39,279 nt of DNA from Verrucomicrobiota bacterium (GCA_013285985.1 JABDGR010000009.1:1-39279), one strand, 5' to 3'; counted from the stretch's first letter, positions 10,482 to 22,618 are shown. Numbers and translations: made by a program. The notes: generated from the letters alone by a model not told the origin.

Positions 10482-11885
10482 TCAAACGTCGAATTTCACC
10501 CCAAGCTCTTCAGGAATAATGGGGCGAAAGGGCTTTTCGAGGTCAGACACATCATAGTTCAAGTGCCATTCGAGCAGCATGACATAATAGAGGGCGGTGA
10601 ATCCCCAGAACTGCGTTTGGCCGAGGCCGGTGCCGTCTTCCGCGTTATAGTATTCGCGCAGGACGGGGTTTTTCACCACGGCCATGTTGAACAAGCGCGT
10701 GGCCAGTTCCTTGGCGGCGTCCTTGAAACCGTAGCGCATCAGGCCCTGGAAAATCATGTAATTGGTCGGCGCCCAGGTGGAACCGCGCCAGTTGCATTCG
10801 TTGGAGCCATTGGCGAGTTTGTGAGAACCCTGGTAGTAGTCCGATTCGGTCTTGGCGTAGCTCGCGACGGGGTAGGCGAGCCAGAATTCGTTTTCGTTGA
10901 GCAGCCGTTCATTGACAGTGCGTTTGGCGCGTTCGGGCGTCGCCGCGCCGCAGAATAGGGGCATGAAGCAAGTGGCGGATTTCACGCGGACCAGCTGGTT
11001 TTTCTTTTCGTTGCGGTCGTAGTAAATGCCGTCCTTTTCGTCCCAAAAAACATCGTTGATGAGCTTGCAAACTTGGTCCGCATGGGCGGTGAAGGCTTTG
11101 CTGTCGTCCTTCTGGCCGAGGTGGTCCGCGATGACGGCCATCGCCCGCAGTTCACGCACGAGGTAGCTCGCCAAATCCACCCCTTCGTCTTCAAACGCGC
11201 CGATTTGCCCGGCGCGGCTCCATTGGTTGTCGGTGCCGGCGGCGTCGGCGGAGTTCCAGGTGGGCAGGCCATTGCCGTCCCCATCGTAGCTGAACCATTT
11301 CTCAAGGTATTTTTTGAGGCGGTTGTAGTAGCTGCCGTTTTCGATGACAGTCGCGTTTTCGGGTGAAGTATTCAGCCATTCGTAATCGTTTTTGTTTTGC
11401 CGCGCGCCCAGGACGACGAGTTGCGCGAGGAACGGCTTGAAGTGCTGGCGGTCGCGCTGCTTGTTCAGGGAGCGATTGACGTAGCCGTCCGCGTGCTGGC
11501 GGTTGAGGAATTCCTTGAGGTTGGTGTAGCAATAGGGATAGACGCCAAAGTAACCGAGGTAGAGATTTTCGAAATACAGGTCCCAGTCATAGAACTCGGT
11601 GTAGGGATATCCAGTCAGAAAATTCCCGCCGGCGTTGGGTACCCCACGAATGGTTTTAAGCCCTTTAAGTTTGATATCCGAATTGGTCTTCTGCAGGCGT
11701 TTGAGGAGTTCTGCGGCTTCATCCGGGCCGATCAATTTAAGAAAATCAGCAGTCGCGGGAGATTTTGGACTAAAGACTATGGGAGTCGTGGCCGGCGCGG
11801 TTTGGCCAAAAGTAAAACGGGAGGTGGCAGCCAGGCCGGCCAGCGAAGCAGTGGTAATCAGGAAATCGCGGCGGGTTGTGGGCAT
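10482..11885 (-). CDS. Trehalase/GH63-like (alpha/alpha)6 glycoside hydrolase, Tat-exported
   Basis: MPTTRRDFLITTASLAGLAATSRF Tat-type signal from ATG at 11885; FYDWDLYFENLY, NECNWRGSTWAPTNYMIFQGLMRYGF typical of trehalase/GH63-like enzymes. Confidence 0.8.
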   Translation of the reverse strand: MPTTRRDFLITTASLAGLAATSRFTFGQTAPATTPIVFSPKSPATADFLKLIGPDEAAELLKRLQKTNSDIKLKGLKTIRGVPNAGGNFLTGYPYTEFYDWDLYFENLYLGYFGVYPYCYTNLKEFLNRQHADGYVNRSLNKQRDRQHFKPFLAQLVVLGARQNKNDYEWLNTSPENATVIENGSYYNRLKKYLEKWFSYDGDGNGLPTWNSADAAGTDNQWSRAGQIGAFEDEGVDLASYLVRELRAMAVIADHLGQKDDSKAFTAHADQVCKLINDVFWDEKDGIYYDRNEKKNQLVRVKSATCFMPLFCGAATPERAKRTVNERLLNENEFWLAYPVASYAKTESDYYQGSHKLANGSNECNWRGSTWAPTNYMIFQGLMRYGFKDAAKELATRLFNMAVVKNPVLREYYNAEDGTGLGQTQFWGFTALYYVMLLEWHLNYDVSDLEKPFRPIIPEELGVKFDV

Positions 11886-12015
11886 GGCTAATCTCCGAAC
11901 GGAGGGGGGTGGGGGTCTCCAACTTTGGCCGGAAACGGTTCTCGCGGAAAGCACAATTAACCACCCGAAGTACCGACTCGACCGGATTTCACCGCTGCAT
12001 TTTAAGCCATTGTCT

Positions 12016-12098
12016 CTCAAAAACAAAAATGGGGGGGGTGGATGGGACTCGAAACGTCTTCACCATCCGAGGCTAAGTTGCTAATCAACGTGGACTTG
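12016..12098. repeat. Direct repeat R1, containing a degenerate tRNA-Asp 3' end
   Basis: ctcaaaaacaaaaatggggggggtggatgggactcgaaacgtcttca...ctaatcaacgtggacttg; about 90% identical by eye to 13120-13201. Its upstream ccattgtctctcaaa also matches the tRNA-Asp 3' flank at 34550-34566. Confidence 0.85.
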
Positions 12099-12131
12099 GT
12101 TGATTGTTCGTGTTTTAGAACTGGAAACAAA

Positions 12132-13097
12132 ATGCGGCTAAACTCAAAAGTAGGGGTCTCCTGTTGGGTCTCATTGCCTGCTTTGGTTCTGTCAGGGTGC
12201 GCGTCAACGCTTCACCGGTCCGACGCGGCGCTGGCCGGGGCTCCGGTGGTCAGCGGCGACGCGGTCATTCGGGCGCCGGCTGGGGGCTCGGAGATTGTGA
12301 TCAAGACCACCTCGCGGACGGCCGGGGCGATTGAATCCTTGCAATGGGGAGGCAAGGAATTCATCGATGACGCGGACCACGGACGGGAGTTGCAGACATG
12401 TTGGAATGGCAACGCGGGGGTGGAGCCCATCGCGGACGAGACGTTCAACCCGACGGAGGCCGGCTCGCTTGATGACGACCGCGGCGCCACCTCCTCGAGT
12501 CGATTGCTGGAATTCAGGGCTCGCGGAAATCAACTTGAGACCTTCAGCCAGCCCGCTTTCTGGTTGAATCCGAACGAGACATCCGGCGGAAAACCCGCGC
12601 GCAACAAAACCATTCTTTCCCCCGATCGTCTGCGCAAGCGGGTGGTGATCGGCTACAAGAACCTGCCGCACGCCATCGACTGCCAGTGCACGGTTTCTCT
12701 CGCCGCCGAGGACCGCAACACGCGCTGCGTTATCGAAGCGCTGACCGGTTACATGCCGCCGGAGTTCAATCAATTTCAAGTCTTTGATCCGAAAACCGGG
12801 AAGTTTGTCCCCCTTGATGACGGCCCCGGTGAGCAGGCGCTGCCGCTGGTCTTTTCCACCCCCGATGGAAAGTATGCCATGGGCGTTTTTTCCCGGGGGC
12901 CGGAAGCGCCGCGCGAGGGGAGCGGACCCACTTATGGCCGCTGGAATATGCAAGCCTTTCAGGTGGTGAAATGGAATTGCGTTTTCCGTTTGCAAAACCC
13001 GGATGGTTTATCGGGCGATTTCAGCTGCCATGTCATCGTGGCGGTCGGTTCGCTGGAGGATGTGCGGACGACCCTCGCGGCCCTTCAAAAGATGTAA
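12132..13097 (+). CDS. Predicted lipoprotein of unknown function (galactose-mutarotase-like beta-sandwich possible)
   Basis: MRLNSKVGVSCWVSLPALVLSGCAS lipoprotein signal; GGKEFIDDADHGRELQTCW; uninterrupted ORF. Confidence 0.7.
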   Translation: MRLNSKVGVSCWVSLPALVLSGCASTLHRSDAALAGAPVVSGDAVIRAPAGGSEIVIKTTSRTAGAIESLQWGGKEFIDDADHGRELQTCWNGNAGVEPIADETFNPTEAGSLDDDRGATSSSRLLEFRARGNQLETFSQPAFWLNPNETSGGKPARNKTILSPDRLRKRVVIGYKNLPHAIDCQCTVSLAAEDRNTRCVIEALTGYMPPEFNQFQVFDPKTGKFVPLDDGPGEQALPLVFSTPDGKYAMGVFSRGPEAPREGSGPTYGRWNMQAFQVVKWNCVFRLQNPDGLSGDFSCHVIVAVGSLEDVRTTLAALQKM

Positions 13098-13119
13098 CTA
13101 TTCAGGTCCGGTTTATTCC

Positions 13120-13201
13120 CTCAAAAACAAAAATGGGGGGATGGATGGGACTCGAAACGTCTTCAGCAACCGAGGCTAAGTCGCCAATCAACGTGGACTT
13201 G
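13120..13201. repeat. Direct repeat R2, containing a degenerate tRNA-Asp 3' end
   Basis: ctcaaaaacaaaaatggggggatggatgggactcgaaacgtcttcagcaaccgaggctaagtcgccaatcaacgtggacttg. Confidence 0.85.
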
Positions 13202-13213
13202 TGGCAACCTAAA

Positions 13214-14407
13214 TTACGCTGACCGTCGATGAGCCGCCGATTGGGCAGTGGAAAAATGCTTCTTCAGTTTCAGGAACGGTTGCTCCAGGCCATAGTAGGA
13301 AAATGAGGCCGCCAGTAATGACGCAGGCGAACCAATCAGCACCACCGTCCAGTTAGTATATCCCAAGTCGTGCATTCCCATGTATATCGGAAAATGCCAG
13401 AGGTATAATCCGTAGGAAATGGATCCAGGCCAAACCAATCCATTGAAAGCCAAAAGCCTTTTAACCATGCTTTGCGTGTTCACCAACACATCGAGAATCA
13501 AGGCGGCGGCCAGCAAGGCGATGATGACAAATCCGAAATAAAAAAGCCCGTGATCAAGTACATTGCCCGAAATGGAAAAAGCGACCAGGCCGGCCAGGGA
13601 AAGAGGAGAAAGGAGCACCAGGGATTTCTTCGCCAAAGTCTTTGCGTTTTCCGTCATTAGTCCGGAGGACATAACCACGCCGAGCATGCAGCCGATCATC
13701 AGCATGTCCGCTTTGCTATCTAATCCGTAGCTTAAATGTAAGATCAGGCGTGGGGTCGAGGCCAGTTGCCGGGCGAGATAAAGGTTGGTCAGCCACGAGA
13801 GCAAGGCAATAACCGCCGCAACGGTGACAATATAATACCGTTTCTTTGTCAGGCGGAGCAGCGTCAACAGGATGACCGGCCACAGGAAGTAGAACTGCTC
13901 TTCTGTCGAAAGCGACCAAGTGTGGGCGAGAAGGCCAAGCTGGTTTTGTGAAAACACCCTGACCCAATTTGAGGCGTAGAAAAGAGCGATCAGCGCATCA
14001 AGGCAATTTTCACGCGCGCGGGCGTAATCAAAAAGAATGAAGCTCGAAATGCAAAGCACGATCAGCAGGGCGATCAGCGCCGGGCCAAGTCGCAGCGCGC
14101 GTCTCAGGTAGAAATTGCGCAGGCTGATGGAGCCGGTTCGGTCGAATTCTTGAACGAGCAAGGTTGTGATCAAAAAGCCACTAAGGACAAAGAAAATGTC
14201 AACCCCGACAAAGCCTCCCGGCAGCAAGGAATTATACTGGCGCAGTGGCGCATGATTCCCCATCACGAATAGAATGGCTATTCCGCGCAGCCCATCCAGT
14301 GCGGGTACGTAGCCAAGTTCATGGCGGGTCTGGGTTGCCAGACCTGTGCCCTGTCGCCATGACCTGGAGCCATCACTGTGGAGGGCTTTATCGGTGCGAA
14401 GTCGCAT
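13214..14407 (-). CDS. Acyltransferase 3 family membrane protein (OafA/YrhL-like)
   Basis: YVPALDGLRGIAILFVMGNHAPL..GGFVGVDIFFVLSGFLITTLL..RRALRLGPAL..WSLSTEEQFYFLWPV; multiple TM segments. Start codon uncertain. Confidence 0.92.
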   Translation of the reverse strand: MRLRTDKALHSDGSRSWRQGTGLATQTRHELGYVPALDGLRGIAILFVMGNHAPLRQYNSLLPGGFVGVDIFFVLSGFLITTLLVQEFDRTGSISLRNFYLRRALRLGPALIALLIVLCISSFILFDYARARENCLDALIALFYASNWVRVFSQNQLGLLAHTWSLSTEEQFYFLWPVILLTLLRLTKKRYYIVTVAAVIALLSWLTNLYLARQLASTPRLILHLSYGLDSKADMLMIGCMLGVVMSSGLMTENAKTLAKKSLVLLSPLSLAGLVAFSISGNVLDHGLFYFGFVIIALLAAALILDVLVNTQSMVKRLLAFNGLVWPGSISYGLYLWHFPIYMGMHDLGYTNWTVVLIGSPASLLAASFSYYGLEQPFLKLKKHFSTAQSAAHRRSA

Positions 14408-14564
14408 TTTTGAGCGGACAGGAAGTTATCAGCCTTTCTATAACGTGCTGTGGCAGATTGCAGCCAGCGTTATGGCCGGCAACGCGTTGGCGCAAATCTT
14501 CAGTAAAGCCGATGTAACGGTGGGCGGGGTCGGCTTCGCTGACGATGCAGTAGACGTGGAACAT
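14388..14564 (-). pseudogene. Truncated GIY-YIG nuclease-like ORF
   Basis: MFHVYCIVSEADPAHRYIGFTEDLRQRVAGHNAG matches the N-terminal part of small GIY-YIG proteins, then an unrelated short tail and stop; 3' end overlaps the acyltransferase ORF. Confidence 0.6.
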
Positions 14565-14644
14565 AGACATCGAAAGTTTCGGTATTTGCCCTCCTTTGCT
14601 CCATAAGCTGGTCGGCAAATGCTAAATTTTTACCCAAAACTCTC

Positions 14645-14670
14645 ATGGCGGGATGGACGGGACTCGAACC
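14645..14670. repeat. 26-bp perfect copy of tRNA-Asp 3' end (candidate attachment-site scar, R3)
   Basis: atggcgggatggacgggactcgaacc is identical to 34572-34597. Confidence 0.85.
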
Positions 14671-14884
14671 ATCAATAAAGCAACAACGGAAGTGCTTCGC
14701 TAATCGCGGTTTATGTTGTTTGAGAGAAACTTAGAACAAGAAATAATATGCAGCAAAATGCAGAAAAAACAAGGCAAAAACAGTTTTTTGGCAAATCTCT
14801 GGCAAATATTTTTGGACAGGAATAGCACCCGTCCATCAGACAATTCAATGTGTCCGTAATTCTTTCTACTGCCGTGGTCTTTGG

Positions 14885-15118
14885 CTAGATGGCTCCGTCC
14901 TTCCCAGCAGAGTCCATGCCCTGAAAAATCAGCAGCAACGCATAGCGGCCGGACGCATAAAGCAGGCGTTGCCGCGAACTTAATTCTTCAACGTGTTCCT
15001 CTAGGAGCTTTCGATATTGTTTCTTTGACTTGTAAGTAGGTTTCAGCTTAGTCGGCCACGTTTTTAGTTTAACCTTTTCGCCAGATCTGACCCGGAATTT
15101 CTTTGAGTGAATCTTCAT
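14885..15118 (-). pseudogene. Polyphosphate kinase 2 family (PPK2), N-terminal remnant
   Basis: MKIHSKKFRVRSGEKVKLKTWPTKLKPTYKSKKQYRKLLEEHVEELSSRQRLLYASGRYALLLIFQGMDSAGKDGAI then stop; PPK2 begins this way and breaks just after Walker A. Confidence 0.75.
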
Positions 15119-15133
15119 GGTGAAAGAGTGGAT

Positions 15134-16066
15134 TTAGCCTTCAGGATTTGATTTCAAACATTGGCTGTTGTGCAGCACCTTCTCTTTTGCCAGCGCTTCA
15201 AAGCCGGAGATCACGTCGAAGAGTTCCTCGTCAATGCCGCTTTGGCGCACACGATGGAAAGTGCCGCGAAGGTGCTCAAGCAAATCATCGATATTTTTGT
15301 CGGCGCGTTGCATGGCCGCCAAACGGCTGGCGTTCTCGCTTGCAAGGGATTCGGCGCACGCCCGGAAAAGAGAGATGAAAAGATATTCACGAATGAGCAC
15401 GCGCAAGGTTGTGGTGTCGCTGCACATCACCTCGGGTAGGTTTTTGGTCGGCCAGCTAATTTTGGCCAGACTTTGTTGCCAGACAGTGTCGAGTGGCAAC
15501 AACCGCTGGCTCACCGGCGCATAGAGCGCCCCGGCCTGTGGTCGGTTATGAAAGATGTAAAGTTGCGTATACTCGCCTTTGGCCCGCCGCGTCTCGCTTT
15601 CAATTTGAATCTGTCCCACAAGCGAGGTAATGGCCTGTACAGAATTTGGCACCGTAAAAATTCCCATCATCGTCAGACCGGCGTCCGCGAGCCGCGCATT
15701 CACACGCTCGCCGACCGCCCATATGCGGGCCTGGCCGGGCAGGCTGGCAAGTGTTTTTACCGCGAAATCTGCGATCACATCATTAAATTGTCCCACCAGT
15801 CCTTGGTCAGAGCCAAATACGATTGCGCCGATTGCGCTCTCGTTGTTTTTTTTCCTCTCATTAGACTTTGAAGCTATTGGCGCGCCATTCCTAAAACACA
15901 CGCCCAAACCCAGTTCCACGGTTCTATAGTAATCGCCCAGGGCGAGGACTGATTTCTCGTATTGGCCTATGCTCGAAGCCGCGAGCGCCTTCATCGTGCG
16001 GACGACCGATTGGAGATCTCCGGCACTGTTAATTTTTCGGAGGAGACTGGCGGTGCTGTCGCTCAT
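15134..16066 (-). CDS. atpG: N-type ATPase gamma subunit
   Basis: [33 protein letters not shown]; last ATPase gene; start overlaps the atpA stop. Confidence 0.88.
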   Translation of the reverse strand: MSDSTASLLRKINSAGDLQSVVRTMKALAASSIGQYEKSVLALGDYYRTVELGLGVCFRNGAPIASKSNERKKNNESAIGAIVFGSDQGLVGQFNDVIADFAVKTLASLPGQARIWAVGERVNARLADAGLTMMGIFTVPNSVQAITSLVGQIQIESETRRAKGEYTQLYIFHNRPQAGALYAPVSQRLLPLDTVWQQSLAKISWPTKNLPEVMCSDTTTLRVLIREYLFISLFRACAESLASENASRLAAMQRADKNIDDLLEHLRGTFHRVRQSGIDEELFDVISGFEALAKEKVLHNSQCLKSNPEG

Positions 16067-17718
16067 GACTTCGCCTTCATTTTCACATCAGCCTCAGCAG
16101 TGGCCTTCGCTGGGATCTCCGCTGGAGCTACGGGCTTTGGCGAAGGTTTGACCACGTCGGCGGGTTTTGGCCCGGCTTCGGTCAATGGTTTCGGCTGGAA
16201 GGCAATGAGCGCTTTGCGGGCGATTTCGATAATCGTTTTATGGTCTTCGTCGATCAATTTATCAGCAGTTTCAAATCGCGCGGCAATTTCCGAAGGTAAG
16301 TTTGATGCAGCTTCATGCACGGCGTTTTCGGCATCAGTCATCTTGTTAATCGGCACCAAATCGAAGAGTTTTGCCGTCAACGCCAGCAATACGGCGATTT
16401 GTGCGGGCACGGGCATCGGGCTAAATTCCGGCTGCTTGAGGCAAGCGCGAATTCGACGCCCATGCTCAATAATCTTGCGGGTGTCTTCATCCAAGCGGGC
16501 ACCAAACCGGGCAAAGGTTTCCAGCTCCTCAAACTGGGCATAATCGAGTTTAAGGTCGCCCGCCACCGCGCGGTAGGCTGCCCGTTGCGCCTGGCCACCC
16601 ACGCGCGAAACGGATTTGCCAACGTCCACGGCGGGCAGCACGCCCAATTCAAACAGCGAGGGCGAAAGGTAGATTTGGCCGTCGGTAATGGATATTAAAT
16701 TGGTGGGAATGTAGGCGGAAATATCCTGCGCTTCCGTCTCGATAATCGGCAAGGCCGTAAGCGAGCCGCCGCCAAGTTCCTTGCGCAAATGGGTGGCGCG
16801 TTCAAGCATGCGCGAATGAATGTAAAAGATATCACCCGGAAAGGCTTCACGTCCGGGTGGTCGGCGGAGGAGGAGTGAAAGCTCGCGATAGGCGCGGGCG
16901 TGCTGGGTGAGGTCGTCATAGACGATCAGCACGTCGCGGCCCGCTTCCATAAAGTGTTCTGCGATGCTGGTCGCGGCGTAGGGGGCGATAAAGGCCAGCC
17001 CGGGCGGGTCGCTTCCTTCAGCCACCACGACGACGGTATAGTCCATCGCGCCTTTTTCCCGCAGGACTGCGACGGCCTTAGCCACGGCAGAAGCGCGCTG
17101 GCCAATGGCGCAATAGACGCACACGACGTTCTGCCCTCTTTGGTTGAGGATGGTGTCAAGCGCGATGGCGGTTTTTCCCGTCTGTCGATCACCCAGGATT
17201 AATTCACGTTGTCCATGTCCGATGGGAATAAGCGCATCAATGACTTTCAGGCCGGTTTGCAGCGGCACCGTCACCGGTGCCCGGTCCATGATCGGCGCAG
17301 CCGGGCGTTCGATTGGCAGGCGCGAGCTAGTAGCGACCATCCCATTTTCATCCAGTGGCCGACCAAGCGGGTTGATGACGCGTCCGAGCAATCCTTCGCC
17401 CACGGCCACGTCCATGACCCGACCCGTGCGCTCGACCTCATCTCCGGCATGAAGATGCGAGTAGTCACCAAGCAGAACGACGCCAATTTCGTCCTCATCC
17501 ACATTGAAGGCAATTCCGAGCACATCACCGGGAAATTTTACCAACTCTTCGAATCCGACACTGGGCAGGCCGGAGACCTTGGCGATACCCGTCTCGACAC
17601 TAATTACCGTGCCGACCTCCCGTAGCGCAAGTTGCGGCACGTAGGCTTCCCGCACCTGGTCAATGCCAGCAAAAGTGCGGTCGAAGACGCTTTGCAAATT
17701 TTCAGGAGATGCATTCAT
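16063..17718 (-). CDS. atpA: N-type ATPase alpha subunit with Lys/Pro/Ala-rich C-terminal tail
   Basis: [51 protein letters not shown]; tail [35 protein letters not shown]. Confidence 0.95.
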   Translation of the reverse strand: MNASPENLQSVFDRTFAGIDQVREAYVPQLALREVGTVISVETGIAKVSGLPSVGFEELVKFPGDVLGIAFNVDEDEIGVVLLGDYSHLHAGDEVERTGRVMDVAVGEGLLGRVINPLGRPLDENGMVATSSRLPIERPAAPIMDRAPVTVPLQTGLKVIDALIPIGHGQRELILGDRQTGKTAIALDTILNQRGQNVVCVYCAIGQRASAVAKAVAVLREKGAMDYTVVVVAEGSDPPGLAFIAPYAATSIAEHFMEAGRDVLIVYDDLTQHARAYRELSLLLRRPPGREAFPGDIFYIHSRMLERATHLRKELGGGSLTALPIIETEAQDISAYIPTNLISITDGQIYLSPSLFELGVLPAVDVGKSVSRVGGQAQRAAYRAVAGDLKLDYAQFEELETFARFGARLDEDTRKIIEHGRRIRACLKQPEFSPMPVPAQIAVLLALTAKLFDLVPINKMTDAENAVHEAASNLPSEIAARFETADKLIDEDHKTIIEIARKALIAFQPKPLTEAGPKPADVVKPSPKPVAPAEIPAKATAEADVKMKAKS

Positions 17719-18965
17719 GCGCTCTTTGTTTCCGGCTTTGGATCAGCAGATGTCGGCTCGGTCTTGGTTTCGGATTTGGCCTCTACTGTCACTACGGGTT
17801 TAGATTGAGGGGTGGCTACCGCATCCGGTTTGGCCTCCGCTTTACTCGCCAGAGTGGTTTCCGTTTGGGCTTTGCCTGACGCAACAGGTTGGGCCTTGAC
17901 CTCGGTTTCCGCCTGCGACTCTGGTTTGACTTCAGCTTTGGGCGCAGGCGCGACGACTGGTCCGGGCGCAGCTTTTTCAACAGCGTCCGGCTCTGGCTTG
18001 ACTTCAGACTTTGGCTCGACCTTGGATTCGTCAGGTTTAGGTGCGGCCACAACCTCTGGCGTAGGTTGAGATTTGGCCTCCGGCTTTGATTCTGTTTTTG
18101 CCTCGAGGTTGGGAATTACGGCAACTTCAACTTTCGTCTCAAGCTTGGCCTCAGCCTTTGGCTCCGTTTTTACTTCTGGCGTATGCTCGATTTTAGGTGG
18201 TGGTTTGTCCTTCTCTTTCAGAAGTTCGTCCACGCTCTTTTCCAACGATGAGAGATAGTCTGCAATGCTCCAGGCCACCTTTTGTCCATTCGAAGTCAGT
18301 TCAATGCCACTGACTAAATCTGGCGAAGTCTCGAATCGAAGATGGATATCAGCCGAGAAAGCTTCGTTGAGTGCATTTTGTATTGCCGCGCGTTGTGTTG
18401 CTGGCAGTTCAAAGGCACTGCGAACAAGCGCGGGTTCCGTTGCCGTCTTCAGGGCTTTGCCCAGACCTTCTTTAGCCTGCCCGCCCATTTCTCTTAAGCG
18501 GCGGGTGAAAACCTCGCCGAGGCGTTCCTCCAAACTCGTGGTGGCAAGATCCGTCAGTGCCTTTCGCGTGATGGCAAACACTTCTTGCTGGGTTCGGCGG
18601 CTGATTGCTTGGTTGAGGTTGTGGGCGTCGTTACGCAATGATTCCTGCCGCTTCGCGCTCATCGCATCAGCCGATTTCCGCGCCTCATCGATAAGCCGCA
18701 GGCGTTCGGCTTTTGCTTCGTCCGTTGCCTTGGTCAAGAGGGCCGCCCGCTGCTGGTCAAATTCTTCGTTCTTGTGCTGAAAATCGTCGCGCTCCTTTTG
18801 GGCTTCAGCCTTTTTTGTGGCGGCGTCAGCCAGTTCCCTGGCAATCAGTTTCTCCCGTGTATCAATGGCGTTCAAGATGGGTTTATAGAGAAAGCGTTTC
18901 AACAACCACACCAAAATGAGGAAGTTGAGCGCCTGTGCGCCGACGGTAAACCAATCGATGAGCAT
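17715..18965 (-). CDS. atpF: N-type ATPase b subunit (b/delta-like) with about 150-aa low-complexity C-terminal tail
   Basis: [38 protein letters not shown]; delta-like middle; then [25 protein letters not shown]...KPETKSA. Confidence 0.9.
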   Translation of the reverse strand: MLIDWFTVGAQALNFLILVWLLKRFLYKPILNAIDTREKLIARELADAATKKAEAQKERDDFQHKNEEFDQQRAALLTKATDEAKAERLRLIDEARKSADAMSAKRQESLRNDAHNLNQAISRRTQQEVFAITRKALTDLATTSLEERLGEVFTRRLREMGGQAKEGLGKALKTATEPALVRSAFELPATQRAAIQNALNEAFSADIHLRFETSPDLVSGIELTSNGQKVAWSIADYLSSLEKSVDELLKEKDKPPPKIEHTPEVKTEPKAEAKLETKVEVAVIPNLEAKTESKPEAKSQPTPEVVAAPKPDESKVEPKSEVKPEPDAVEKAAPGPVVAPAPKAEVKPESQAETEVKAQPVASGKAQTETTLASKAEAKPDAVATPQSKPVVTVEAKSETKTEPTSADPKPETKSA

Positions 18966-18969
18966 GGGA

Positions 18970-19251
18970 TTACTTTCCAGCGGCTTGGGCGATAACGTGG
19001 TTCCAGAACGGGTTGGCGAAAATCAGAATCATTGAGACCACGAAGCAATAGATGGCGGTGGATTCGATCATCGCCAGACCGACAAACAACGTCCGGGTGA
19101 TGGTGGCGGAGGCGTCGGGCTGTTGCGCCAGCGCCGTTAATGCGGTCGCGACTGAGCGCCCTTCGCCCAGAGCGGGGCACATGCAACCAATGCCAGTAGT
19201 GAGGCCGGCAGTGGCAATTGAAGCAACGGCGATAATGGTCATGCTATCCAT
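18970..19251 (-). CDS. atpE: N-type ATPase c subunit
   Basis: Two-helix proteolipid GIGCMCPALGEGRSVATALTALAQQPDASATITRTLFVGLAMIESTAIYCFVVSMILIFANPFW. Confidence 0.93.
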   Translation of the reverse strand: MDSMTIIAVASIATAGLTTGIGCMCPALGEGRSVATALTALAQQPDASATITRTLFVGLAMIESTAIYCFVVSMILIFANPFWNHVIAQAAGK

Positions 19252-19281
19252 GGTAGTTCCTTGAGTTGGTGAGTGATGATT

Positions 19282-19989
19282 TCAGGTTGAGGGCACTGCC
19301 GCTGGCATTGGCGCTGGTTTGGGTTTGCGAGTGCGCGTGGCGGCTGCGATGTAAACCGCGGCCAGAATGCTGAAAATGTAGGCCTGCACCATGCCGGTGA
19401 GCAGACCCAGCGCCATCATTACGATGGGAAAAATGAACGGCGTGATGGTCAGTAGAATGGCGATAATCATCGCCCCGCTCATCATGTTGCCAAACAAACG
19501 GACGGCCAGGGCCAGCGTGCGCGAAAGTTCGCTGATGATGTTAAATGGCAGCATGATTATCGTCGGCTTTGTGTAGGAGGCGAGGTAGCCGCCTACTCCC
19601 TGTTCTTCGATCCCGAACATCGGCACGGCCACAAACACACACAACGCGAGCGCCACCGTGGTCGAGAGCGAGCCTGTCGGCGGCTCATAGCCCGGAATAA
19701 TGGTGCATAAGCTGGCCGTGGCGATGAAGAGGAAAAGCGTACCCAGAAAGCCGAGATACTTTTCCGGATGACTGAGCCCTACATCTTCGATTTGTTTCTC
19801 GATGGCGGTGACGACGATTTCCAATAGGCACTGCCAGCGGGAACGCTCCAAACCAGTGGAAAGTTTACGAGTGATGAGGATTGAGCCAACGGCCAGCGCG
19901 AGCATTAGTCCCCATGTATACACAATGGTGGCGTTGAGTTTGAGCAACCCGTGTTGCCACAAGATCATTTCGTCGGGACTAAGGCGCAT
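19282..19989 (-). CDS. atpB: N-type ATPase a subunit
   Basis: Multi-TM protein with ELSRTLALAVRLFGNMMSGAMI, the conserved a-subunit Arg region. Confidence 0.93.
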   Translation of the reverse strand: MRLSPDEMILWQHGLLKLNATIVYTWGLMLALAVGSILITRKLSTGLERSRWQCLLEIVVTAIEKQIEDVGLSHPEKYLGFLGTLFLFIATASLCTIIPGYEPPTGSLSTTVALALCVFVAVPMFGIEEQGVGGYLASYTKPTIIMLPFNIISELSRTLALAVRLFGNMMSGAMIIAILLTITPFIFPIVMMALGLLTGMVQAYIFSILAAVYIAAATRTRKPKPAPMPAAVPST

Positions 19990-20293
19990 GGCGGCCCTCC
20001 GGTTCCGGGTGGATTGAACTATTTCGTTGCGGTCGGTTCAGCCAGATCACAACCAAGCGGGCCATGATAAATCCACAGAGGCACAGCAAGAGCCGTTGCC
20101 AATGCCCACCAGAGACAAAGTAAAACCCCGTTAGAGCAATGCCCATCCGCAGCGGCATGCTGATGATGAACCAAAGCGCCGGTTGCTTTGATGCAACGCC
20201 CTTGCGCACCGTCCACCAAAGGCCTCCGTAAAAAATTGCGCTGAGCAAGAGGCCCGCCACCCATGCCAGCGCCAAGGTCAGGGTTTCATTCAT
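19979..20293 (-). CDS. atpR: N-ATPase accessory membrane protein AtpR
   Basis: MNETLTLALAWVAGLLLSAIFYGGLWWTVRKGV...ISMPLRMGIALTGFYFV...GFIMARLVV, placed between atpQ and atpB as in N-ATPase operons. Confidence 0.85.
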   Translation of the reverse strand: MNETLTLALAWVAGLLLSAIFYGGLWWTVRKGVASKQPALWFIISMPLRMGIALTGFYFVSGGHWQRLLLCLCGFIMARLVVIWLNRPQRNSSIHPEPEGRHAP

Positions 20294-20613
20294 CGTCGGC
20301 CTCCTCGTCTTCCCGCATGGCCCGGTCTTGCTGGGCGACCCAATGCCACGCATTTAAGCAGCCAATCGTGAGGCCAGCCATCAATAGCGCCAGCGTCCAT
20401 GAATGCGCTCCAGGATGGCGACTGTCCAACCAAAGACCAAGCGCCGCACCGATCAGCGTCGGAACCACTACCGACCAGCCAATCAGTCCCATCATGCCCA
20501 GTCCCATCCAGACACCCGGCGCGGGGTTCCGCCGCGCCTTGAGCTTGCGCGCCGCCTTCAGGCCAATTTGCCCAGCAAGGGTTGGCGCATTCTTGGCAAC
20601 TGCTTCTGGTTCG

Positions 20614-20621
<8 letters not shown>
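20286..20621 (-). CDS. atpQ: N-ATPase accessory membrane protein AtpQ (AtpI/gene 1-like, two TM)
   Basis: MNDEPEAVAKNAPTLAGQIGLKAARKLKARRNPAPGVWMGLGMMGLIGWSVVVPTLIGAALGLWLD; order atpC-Q-R-B. Confidence 0.82.

Positions 20622-22618
<1,997 letters not shown>

Noticed and set aside
12030-12070. Possible second tRNA gene at R1/R2
   Set aside because: Only the 3' portion (TTCGAGTCCCATCC) is present; no pairing D, anticodon or 5' acceptor arms, so these are fragments.
17715-18230. Repetitive stretch in atpF as a CRISPR or DNA tandem array
   Set aside because: The repetition is irregular amino-acid low complexity (K/P/E/A), without constant-length repeats and spacers.
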